Assembly (NCBI GenBank): GCA_039707465.1
Contig: CM077643.1
Location: 321,289,919-321,353,918, forward strand
Direction: 5' to 3'
Length of the DNA stretch: 64,000 nucleotides
Source: Rhabdophis nuchalis
Taxonomy: Eukaryota > Chordata > Lepidosauria > Squamata > Natricidae
In this document: positions 55,549 through 64,000 of the stretch, one piece after another
How positions within the stretch are numbered: position 1 is the stretch's first letter
How the letters are laid out: each line of letters starts with the position of its first letter
Translations under genes and position numbers: made by a program
Notes under the pieces: generated by a model
What the model was told of the DNA's origin: nothing
What the model saw: the letters and a program-made list of their open reading frames with translations, nothing else
Database searches by the model: none

Positions 55549-56329
55549 CTCTAGCTTGAAAAAAAGGAGCTAACAGGATGTCTCTCTCACAAAACAAAAA
55601 TTCAACCTTTTCTTGTTTGATCCTCTAGTGATCAACAACTCATTCACTTGCACAGATACTGTGATGAGAAACCACAAGTTGAGTTCTTATTGGGGTTATA
55701 TAATTAGTTTGTTTCTGGCCCCAAATACAGTAGGTGCTTGTCTTCCTGCAGTGGGGCACTATTCATATGCTAAGCTTGTGACCTGCAGAAACCAGGGTGG
55801 GAAAAATAACCCAATCAAATGATATTTGAAAATATAATTAAATTCCAAATGGAACACATGTTTTTTTTCCCTAAGAACAGTCAGTTATTTAAGAGAGAAG
55901 AAAAATTCAAGAGTACTGTATAAAAACAAATGTATTCACATTTTCGTTTTCCAGGTCAGAAACTCAAAATAAAATGAGGCCGACAAACCACAACAGAGAT
56001 GTTGGGTCAATAGCATAAAATGGATAATGAATATATAGATGAAACTTTGTCTTGTGTTGGGCCTGATTCACTGGGATTGAGTTCCCAGCAAGCAAAAGCC
56101 ATAAACATTGTAGGAAGAGGAAATAGTTGGAAGATACATAGATAAGGGGAAGCAAAGGCTGCACCGAATAGACCAATTGTGGAACGAAGTTTCCCACAAT
56201 CAAAGCTAAAGAAGGCAAGCAAGTGCAATCAGAAGGAACTTTTCAATGAGTAGAGTCATTTTTGAGAAATGTGTATGACAGACACTAATTGGGTACTGAA
56301 TGATTCAGCTCCAGTGTTGCATTATTGCA
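55549..56329. other. No gene recognised
   Basis: AT-rich unique DNA. Confidence 0.5.
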
Positions 56330-57150
56330 CTATTTATTTATTGGATTTGTTACGGCTGTCCAACTTCAATAAGACATTGGGTTGTATACATTAAATCCAA
56401 TACATAGATTAAAAACATGAAAGCACATAATTGCCTAGATCATAACAACTTCCCCCAACATGCAAAAACTCAACTGGGACTCCACAACCACTCTAATGCC
56501 AAGCCTGGGAACAGAGCCAGATCTTAAGAGACTTCTGAAAACCAAGGAGGGTGGGAGCCATTTGTATCACCAAGGGGGATATTTTTCCAGAGGCAGGAGC
56601 TAAATCAGAAAGATCACATTTCCTTGATCTCTTAAGATGATAGCAATTTTTAATTGTTGGGGCCTGAAATATGTCCCCTCTGTCTGAATAATCAGGTGGA
56701 CAAAATGTATTAGGTGATGACTTGCACCTTGAATTGAACTCAGTAGCCAACTGGCAACCAATGCAATTCATACAACAGTGATGACACAGGGATCCAATGA
56801 TAAACATCCATTATTGCTTTGGACTGCTGCATTTTGTACTACTTGTAGCTTCCAGTTGGTCTTCAAAGACAGTCCTGTGCAAAGTGTATTGCTGAAGTCC
56901 AATCATGTGAGGACTAGGGGATGAATAACTGTCTTAAGGGCCACACAAGTAGGCACAAGATGGACCTGCAAGGGCCATCCTGGCTATATCACCACCTGCT
57001 CTTTGAACTGTAACCGCCAGTCCAAAAAGACCTGTACATTGTAGACTAGCCTTGAGTGCGCATATGGAATTTAAGACCAAATGTGAAAAAGTCACCTCAA
57101 GCAACTATAACCACTTAATTTTCTCAAGACGGGGACAAAATCTGTTCCTT
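56330..57150 (-). mobile_element. Diverged old L2-type LINE, 3' half
   Basis: The blocks 'cttgcaccttgaattgaact', 'agccaactggcaaccaatgc', 'gctgcattttgtactacttg' and 'cttcaaagacagtcctgtgc' parallel the younger L2 copies (for example 'gaagccagtgcagctcgcgc', 'ctgcactaactgtagctttt') at the same spacing. Frames are fully broken. Confidence 0.55.
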
Positions 57151-57263
57151 CCCATCTAGACTGAAACAGCTTCCAAGCCCTGGGTCAGTTCATTGATAGC
57201 ATCATATTCACAGCCCATAACTGGTTATGCATAATTGGGTTTCATACATACATTGATAATACC

Positions 57264-57409
57264 TGTTGAGGGATCCTCTTATAGTGGAGATAATTACAGT
57301 CTCCAATTACAGTCTCTAATTTTATTCCAACAGTCTTAAAGCCACAATGACCATTTGTCATCATGGTATTATTTATTGACTACCCAACACTAGGAGTATA
57401 CTCCTAACA
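57264..57409 (-). repeat. Short solo LTR, same family as 21299-22798
   Basis: On the minus strand it begins TGTTAGGAGTATACTCCTAG and ends GGATCCCTCAACA. It is flanked by exact atacc at 57259-57263 and 57410-57414. At 146 bp it lacks most of the middle of the larger copy. It contains AATAAA (about 57330). Confidence 0.82.
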
Positions 57410-57414
57410 ATACC

Positions 57415-58083
57415 GAACCCTAAACATGGTTAAACAGGAGGAATAAGACAGCCAAATCCTGAGGTACAACAGAAGTGAATGGCTGCTGGCCCAATCTGTC
57501 CCCTCCCTCTCAGATGTCCCTACCCAATTCAGCATCAAAAGCTTGTTTTTGACTGAACCACTGCTGAGAAATAAGAGCGATCATGAGATTTGTTCCTTAT
57601 TAGAACTGTGTAACTTTTCCAGGCCATGGGATAGGCTTGGCCTTTGAGTGGCATGCCAGGGATAGACTTGAAAAAAAGTTGGGGCAGGACAAAAGTTGAT
57701 TTGTGTAGGTAATATGGCTCTTCATCAAGCATGTGCTTATTATATTTTTGTCACATGAAAGCTGTCACATGTAACCACTTGCAAAGATCTGTGGAGATCA
57801 CACCGGAGTCCTTACGCAAATGCCATAAATCGATGTACATGAAGTAAACAAAATCTAATGTAATGTAAATTCTAAGTGTTTGTCCAAATAATAGCATTGG
57901 TCTTGCCTACTGTTTTGAGTGCTATTCAGAAGTTATATATTAAATGTGGGTCAACAGAATTTAAGTGTTGCAAAATTTGTGGTATTGAATTTAAACTGAT
58001 TACTCTGTTTAAAAACCTCCTAAAGAGTCTCAGGAGCTATCAAAAAGAAGTCTAGAGAGCACAAAAGCTCATTTCTGCTATAC
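57415..58083. other. No gene recognised
   Basis: AT-rich unique DNA. Confidence 0.5.
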
Positions 58084-58454
58084 CAGTGGTGGGATTCAGC
58101 CAGTTTGCACCTATTCAGGAGAACCAGTTATTAACTTTCTAAGCAGTTTGGAAAACCGGTTGTTGGAAGAAATCTCATTTTGTTTTTTTCCCACTTTACA
58201 GGGCTAATCCTGTGAGGAAGCCAGGAAGGAATCATTCTGGTGTTGTTTCTAGCCTAATTTTTATTGCCCTGCTTACAGAAACTGCCTCTCAGGTTAACCC
58301 TTATTACATTGTAACAACTAAGGCAAAGCACCCATCAACGTGAGTGACATTGAGTTGGCCACACCCACCCAGTCACATGACCACCGAGCCCCGCCTGCCC
58401 AGCTGGTCATTAGGGCAGAGAACCGGTTGTTAAATCATTTGAATCCCACCACTG
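58084..58454. mobile_element. hAT-like element (GGTGGGATTC family)
   Basis: Left end CAGTGGTGGGATTCAG and right end gaatcccaccactg. The flanks tgctatac and tatagacc match poorly. Confidence 0.82.
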
Positions 58455-58502
58455 TATAGACCTAATGGAGATAGTTAATGGAAGGGCTTAAGCAGCATGT
58501 TT

Positions 58503-58885
58503 AGAGCCAGTTTGGTCTAGTGCAGGGGTCTGCAAAGTTGGCTCTTTTAAGGCTGGTGGACTTCAGCTCCCAGAATTCCCCAGCCAGCCATGCTAACCCT
58601 AACCCTAACTCATGCTGGCTGGGGAATTCTGGGAGTTGAAGTCCACCAGTCTTAAAAGAGCCAACTTTGCAGACCCCTGGTCTAGTGGTTAAGGCACCAG
58701 GCTAGAAAGCAGGAGGTGAAGAGTTCAAATCCTGCCTTAGCGTTGAAAGCCAGATGAATGTCTTTGGGCCAGTTACTCTCTCTCAGCTCAACCCATTTCC
58801 ACTGGATTGTTGTACGGAAAATAGGAGGAAGATACATTGGGTGATTTGTAAAAATAATAAAGATGGGATGCAAACAAACAAATAA
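58503..58885 (+). mobile_element. tRNA-derived SINE split by a mini-hAT
   Basis: The head 'gagccagtttggtctagtg' continues at 58680 with 'gtctagtggttaaggcacca' (A-box) and 'gagttcaaatcctgcc' (B-box), then 'gggccagttactctctctca' and an ACAAATAAA-rich tail. The duplication of gtctagtg belongs to the mini-hAT. Confidence 0.82.
58523..58679. mobile_element. Hairpin mini-hAT with telomere-like loop
   Basis: Left end CAGGGGTCTGCAAAGTTGG and right end ccaactttgcagacccctg. The flanking duplication gtctagtg is exact (58515-58522, 58680-58687). The arms are complementary for most of their length. The loop at about 58590-58610 reads gctaaccctaaccctaac. Confidence 0.93.
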
Positions 58886-59493
58886 AGAAATAAATGTTGG
58901 CAACTGTGTGCATTTAATAGAGAGAGACTGGAAGCCCTCTAACCTGATCCTCCATTGCCTTTGGAATGAATACAAACACAAAGACCTTTTTCTTGTGTAA
59001 TGTCCACATAAGAGAGGGGGAATAGCAGATGCCAATCCTATTTTCCTTAACCTTTCTGTGGATGGCGGGAAAAAATTGGCCTTTAGTGTACAAAAGCCCA
59101 GGTGCTCCTTGACCGTCCTTCTACAGCTTTTGTAAGGTCAGTGTGGGCCTGTATAGTTTGGACACAGCTGCTATCTTTCCCTTTTCTTTATCCTTTTTTT
59201 TAAAAAAAAAAGCCTTAATCTGCCACTGAAGAGATTTGCAAAGCGGCCCAAAGCCTTAATTGACGCCCAGCAAGATTTGTCCACAGCTGAGTCACCGCCT
59301 AAAGAGCTGCCCTTTGTTGTATGACTCTTCTATTGAACATCCTTTCAGAACGGAGTTAATTTTAGAAAGGTAGCATTTTAACTGCAACATTTAGCAGTAA
59401 TAATATGTCACGGAACAGTATAAATGAGGTGGAAATAAGTCACAGCTGGGATGGAAATATTATCAGAGGGAGAATTGGACGATGAAATTGTAT
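58886..59493. other. No gene recognised
   Basis: Unique DNA with an A/T-run near 59197-59210. Confidence 0.5.
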
Positions 59494-59566
59494 TGCAGTG
59501 TTTCTAAATCGCAGCAACTTTAAGATGTGTGGACTTCCGCTCCCAGAATTCCCTGGACAGCATGCT
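59494..59566. mobile_element. Half of a mini-hAT element
   Basis: Left end CAGTGTTTCTAAATC, then 'gtggacttccgctcccagaa', as in the left arm of the mini-hAT family. The right arm is missing. Confidence 0.65.
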
Positions 59567-59588
59567 TTATTGTCCACCTAATATGAGA

Positions 59589-59945
59589 TGCGATGGATGC
59601 AGTGGCTCAGTGGCTAAGACGCTGAGCTTGTTGATCAGAAAGTTTTGCAGTTCGCCGGTTTGAATCCCTAGCGCCGCGTAACGGAGTGAGCTCCCGTTAT
59701 TTGTCCCAGCTTCTACCAACCTATCAGTTCAAAAGCATGTAAAAATGGAAGTAGAAAAATAGGGACCACCTTTGGTTGGAAGGTAACACTGTTCTGTGCG
59801 CCTTCGGCGTTTAGTCATGCCGGCTACATGACCATGGAGATGTCTTCAGATGGTGCTGGCTCTTCAGCTTTGAAACGGAGCTGAGCACTGCCCCCTAGAG
59901 TCGGGAATGACTAGCACATATGTGTGAGGGGATCTTTTACCTTTA
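59589..59945 (+). mobile_element. Sauria-type SINE, full length
   Basis: It has a head with A-box (ggctcagtggctaagacg) and B-box (ggtttgaatcccta), a body ending 'gagtcgggaatgactagcac', and the tail 'ggggatcttttacctttac'. It is flanked by an exact 11-bp duplication ctaatatgaga at 59578-59588 and 59946-59956, which fixes both ends. Confidence 0.95.
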
Positions 59946-59956
59946 CTAATATGAGA

Positions 59957-60861
59957 CCAAAATACAACCCCAAATGGAGAACAGAGCAGGTCCCTTGCAG
60001 AATACCTGCCTGGCTAGATAACTGCTGTGGAACAGAACAGCGTGATTTAAGGAATACAAAATTAGGATTATCACTACCAAGATAATTCCAGAGGCAATTA
60101 TCCTAAAACCCTAGAAATTGCCCTGGGAATTGTAGCCTGAAACATTGGAAAGAAAGCCTTGTGTCACCTTTTGTTTTTCTACAGATATGAGATCATACAG
60201 TGCCCAGAGTCACTTTGGTGTGAGATGGAAGTCTATAGAAACATGGCAAATAAATACAACATATATGCACTTATGTATATGGCATTAATACCGTTTGCCT
60301 TGTTAACATGGAAAAAGAACTGTCTGGTACTATTTTCATAGATAAACCATTTTTGTTTATCTCATCAATCCCTGGGACCTGCTCAAAACTGTCTTGGCTC
60401 TAGTTCCTTTTTCACCTGCCACAAAGTTTTTGCCTGCCAGTTAGTTTCATGCAGGAGTTGATTACATCTGCTTATTTTGGTGGTGTCATGTTTTACTTCC
60501 CCACCAAATGAATTGGGGTTATCGATCAATGGTTGACAGTTACCTCTGCAAATAAATGTCGCCTCACCACAATCACAACTGTGATATTGCATCAGTGGAT
60601 TATATTTGTGCTGATTATAACTTTTTCAGATCTAAGATTTTTAACATTGTGGCAGAGGGGGGGAAAAGGAACAAGACCCAATGCCTTGTTGAGTCTTGAA
60701 GTTCAAGTGGGTATGCTGTCAAGGTGTTTGGAAGAGGATCTGTTTTTCTCTAAGCACTTACATTCCTAACAGCAGGAAGCCAAGGGTGCAAACTGCACAG
60801 GATTCACTAGTTGTCCCTAATTTCTCTTTTTCTTTTATTCATATGCATTTCAGCAAGGATT
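59957..60861. other. No gene recognised
   Basis: Unique sequence. Short open frames lack motifs. Confidence 0.5.
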
Positions 60862-60988
60862 AAAGGATGTGCGTGCACAACAATAGCCCATGGACCATGT
60901 GCAGCTTTTATATAGTTTATATGTGGCCCAAGAGAATTCCTCTTCACTCAATGCAGCCCAGGCAAGTCAAAAGGTTGGACACCCATGG
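60862..60988. mobile_element. hAT-like fragment
   Basis: The right end 'aaaggttggacacccatg' resembles the inverse of CAGGGGTGTCCAACC. The left end is decayed. Confidence 0.45.
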
Positions 60989-61984
60989 ATCAGATTGTAA
61001 TCAAGCTCCTTGTAGAAGCAGATTGGGGAGATCGAATATGCTGAAATTGTAGTTGGTGGTGGTACTTCGGAGTACTAGGCTGGGAGAGAGAGAGATGGTG
61101 GCATTTTTATATGTGGTGAGTTATAGGAAGGTGAGAATAAAGATATGGTGCTTGAGGTTCTGTCACTCTTGTCCTATGAAAGAATTCTTTTATATCAACA
61201 TCATTGATAGAGAATCCCACAGTCAATCACTTCTTTGTCTCGGAGTATCCAACAGGAGGAAAGGGGAATTCTGGGAGTTGAAGGCCACATAACGTAAAGT
61301 TGCTAAGGTTGAGAAATACTGCCCTAATCCAAGCAATGTCTCTCTTCCAAATCACTACCTGTTACAGCAGTGCTTCCCAAACTTTTTCCTTCATTAGCCA
61401 AAACTGCTGGTCAGAAAGTCTTTATTTAAATATCCCTGTTGTAATTGAATAATGGATTTGTACGTCATTACCCCAAAAAAACCACTTTGACCCAATTTGG
61501 GGTATTTTATCCAGGTTTGGAAAACCCTCTGTTACACAGAAAAATATAAATGCATATGCTGAATGTAGCTCCATACAAAGAGGGAAAAAATTGAAATATG
61601 AACAACCCCCATCCATGTTTTTGAGTGCATTCATTTGTATGCATTTGAAAGTCAATTTGATCAGACAATTTATCTGATTGTCTGCAGAGAAGAAGCTATG
61701 CAGGGCATACTTGATTGAAGAAAGCATTTAAATCCTTATCCCCAAAGACAGTTCCCTATCATCATTGCCTTTGCTACATTTAAAAGACTACGTGGTTTGT
61801 AAAGATAGAATAATGACATGGGTAGTTAGGTGATCTATCAGGGCTGGACCTGATTCTGTCCTGCTGCAAAATGCTCATGCGGATGGACCTAAATAATTAT
61901 TTTCTGACATGGATTTTAAATACAAACGTTCCTCACTTTTTCTCCTAAAAGTACGAAGATGACACATCCTTTATTACAAAACAG
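60989..61984. other. No gene; half mini-hAT at 61262-61321
   Basis: The segment 61262-61321 (ggggaattctgggagttgaa to 'gttgagaaatactg') is a right half of a mini-hAT. A lone cagtgcttcccaaac at 61374 may be another hAT left end. The rest is AT-rich unique DNA. Confidence 0.5.
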
Positions 61985-62172
61985 TGGTCCTCAACCTCAG
62001 GTCCACGGACCAGGACCGGTCTGTGTCCTGTTGGGAACAGGACCGTGCAAACGATGGGCAAATATGTGAAGCTGCGTTTGTGCAAGCCACAGGCGTGCCT
62101 GCACAAAACCATCCCCTTTCCCCTCCCTCACTGCCACTGGTCCGTGAAGCTAGAAAGGTTGGGGACTGGTAT
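61985..62172. mobile_element. hAT-like element (GGTCCTCAACC family)
   Basis: Left end CAGTGGTCCTCAACC and right end aaaggttggggactgg. The flanks attacaaa and attataaa match at 7 of 8 if one extra base is counted at each end. Confidence 0.75.
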
Positions 62173-62591
62173 TATAAAGAACAGCCCTGCAGACCCCTCT
62201 TTGAAATGAAGATTCATGCAGATTAAAACAAGCAAAACTATCTTCTGTTCCTACTTCGTTAGCTGTGGTTTGGCACCCAGCCTCTTTCTGAAATTTATAT
62301 CCAAATTATGGTCAGTAACTGTCACCTTCTAAGCACATGACATTTTCCCAATACGATTGAAATAACTGCCTCTCTTTGAATTTGCAGCTAGCTTCATTTT
62401 TTTGCGCTTGAAATGAAAGGGCAACAGGATGTTATAAAACCAAATGCATCTCAGTCTGAAGCGCAAGTGGTTCCTATAGTCTGCAGTTGAGATGGAGGCA
62501 ACACAGACTCATCCCTAACATCCTGCGCCTGGGTTCAACAGTGAAGGGACTCAGGGCAAAAAATATCCTGCAGAAAGTACTGCTTCACAAC
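62173..62591. other. No gene recognised
   Basis: Unique sequence. Confidence 0.5.
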
Positions 62592-63055
62592 CAGTGGTGG
62601 GTTTCAAAATTTTTTAGAACTTCTTCTGTAGGTGTGGCTTGCTTTGTGGGAGTGGCTTGCAAGCCATGTGACCGTGTGGGAGTGGCTTGGCAGTCATATG
62701 ACTGGGTGGGTGGGGCCAACTTGTAAAATGTGGTGTAACTCACTTAATAAAGCTCTTGCTTAGCAACCAAAATGTTGGCTCAGGAACTCTGGCATTTGAA
62801 GCACACAAGTCTCAAAGCTGTCAAGTTACAAGACCCTTCCACCCCTAACCCTTTAGAAAAAACACCCCAGGGGTGTTCAAACTTGACAGCTTTAAGACTT
62901 GTGGACTTCAACTCCCCAAATTCCTCGTCTCGCTCTTCATTTTGATGATGTGCGGACGGGCGGGGGGAGGGAGTTGGAACTGGTTCTAAACGGCACTGTA
63001 GATTTGTGGAAACTTTTCTATAGAAGAGGTTAGAACTGGCAGGAACCCACCCCTG
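62592..63055. mobile_element. hAT-like element containing a rearranged mini-hAT
   Basis: Left end CAGTGGTGGGTTTC and right end ggaacccacccctg. The flanks ttcacaac and tccacaat match at 6 of 8. Inside, 62773-62828 and 62868-62930 are the two halves of a mini-hAT (ctctggcatttgaagcacac; ggacttcaactccccaaatt) in swapped order. Confidence 0.8.
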
Positions 63056-64000
63056 TCCACAATACAGTCCTTCCAGCTATTCCTAGAAGGCTCCACACCC
63101 ATTTGCTCTATTTTTCCAACCTCTCAATCTAGTTTATAAATCTTAAATTCCCAAGCCATTCCTTATCCAAGTACTAGCCAAGGTTTTGCTTCTAAAATAA
63201 TGCATGACTTAACTACGACCTGCTTCCTGCTAAAAGAAGCATCAATTAAGGATAGGAAGATATTTGGAAGGATTCACATTTCTCTCCTTTAGAATGTACC
63301 CAAATAAGTAAATGACAGGTAGCTGAATGATTAACTGATTGATAGATCAGTGCTAAATGCTTTTATGAATGTTTCAAATCCAAGTCCTCCCCTTGTCAGT
63401 CAGCAGGGCTAACTGCAAATAGCACTGAGACTTCAGGAAGGAGGGAGAAGTTGGTAAAAGAACATGTGCAAGGCAGGGAGCAAAGGAAACCACAGAAGAA
63501 CTGCAGCACATGAAGCATCAGTACCTTGTTTTAGTCTGTCCCCATTTAAATCACACATTAGATGTCAGATTTGATGTGACATTCTATTTGGTATTCTATC
63601 TGAAGAATGTCGTGGACATTGGATTTATGGAGCTTGCCTCATTGCTTTTGTTATTGGAAGCCATCTGCTTGCTTAGCTTTTTCCCTTCCAGCTTTCTACT
63701 TGTGGCAGTGTTAAGCCAGGTTTGTGTTGGTTACAACAGCTCATCCCATCAAGCTGTCAAACTTTGCTCCCCAGTTCCTATTCATTTCTACCTAAAAATT
63801 GCCTTTTCATCAGTTAGGAAACACAGAAGAATGGGATGCGGTCTCATTATTATTAGGACGACCCCTTTCTTTCCTTCTCCACCCTCTTAAGTGTTTGGAG
63901 TCAGTTCAGTATAAAGGGCAGGGTTTCCTCTCCTGTGCTGGATTGGTGGAGCTCTTGCCAAAAGCAACTGTGAGGTTTTCAGAACCCAACAGGTGGATTG
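63056..64000. other. No gene recognised up to the window end
   Basis: Unique DNA. The 126-codon open frame at 63510-63890 has hydrophobic stretches but no motif, and nothing around it supports a gene. Confidence 0.5.

Noticed and set aside
58590..58610. Interstitial telomere
   Set aside because: Only about two and a half CCCTAA units, confined to the loop of a mini-hAT.
59600..59680. Functional tRNA gene from A-box and B-box
   Set aside because: It is the head of a Sauria SINE with an 11-bp target duplication; no tRNA cloverleaf is completed.
63510..63890. 126-codon frame near the window end with hydrophobic stretches
   Set aside because: No recognisable domain, no supporting context, and composition fits chance in AT-rich DNA.

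Overview
This window looks like repeat-dense intergenic or intronic DNA from a squamate reptile, most likely a snake. The evidence is the mix of elements: Sauria-type tRNA-derived SINEs, several subfamilies of L2/CR1-type LINEs, a long L1-clade LINE, a Penelope-like element, an RTE/BovB-type remnant, Ty3/gypsy-type LTR elements and more than a dozen short non-autonomous DNA transposons with hAT-style 8-bp duplications. I recognise no host protein-coding exon, tRNA, rRNA or CRISPR array. Every long ORF with recognisable motifs belongs to a transposable element, and no part looks prokaryotic or viral-replicative.

Layout. 1-5.2 kb: an L2 tail, then a terminal-inverted-repeat DNA element (449-4922) split by a minus-strand gypsy element that keeps its 5' LTR and a single-frame gag-pol but lacks its 3' end. 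5.2-12.3 kb: mostly unique AT-rich DNA with an L2 tail, an LTR-like block, MITE and foldback repeats and a 106-bp perfect palindrome with its 8-bp target duplication. 12.3-18.4 kb: an L2 LINE whose endonuclease half (minus) and RT half (plus) lie about 3.4 kb apart, with a Penelope-like element carrying four separate hAT-like insertions between them. 18.4-20 kb: a SINE with a perfect hairpin, an L2 and a Sauria SINE. 21.1-26.2 kb: one old L2 copy opened by three successive insertions, which themselves contain insertions (solo LTR with CR1 inside; TA-flanked MITE with a second MITE inside it and an L2 inside that; hAT). 28-46 kb: hAT-like elements, two more solo LTRs, old L2 copies, a Helitron-like end and unique DNA. 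47.3-52.9 kb: an L1 fragment in a foldback repeat, then a 3.7-kb L1 with a 5' inversion and an almost intact ORF2, then a hAT element swollen by polypyrimidine microsatellites. 53-64 kb: mostly unique DNA with two Sauria SINEs, a short solo LTR, a tRNA-derived SINE interrupted by a hairpin MITE, and hAT-like debris.

Nothing here works together as a cellular pathway. The interest is in the order of insertions, which can be read from target-site duplications, and in several structural rearrangements of the elements. I found no previously undescribed functional system and do not claim one. Family names rest on recognised protein motifs and termini, not on database searches.
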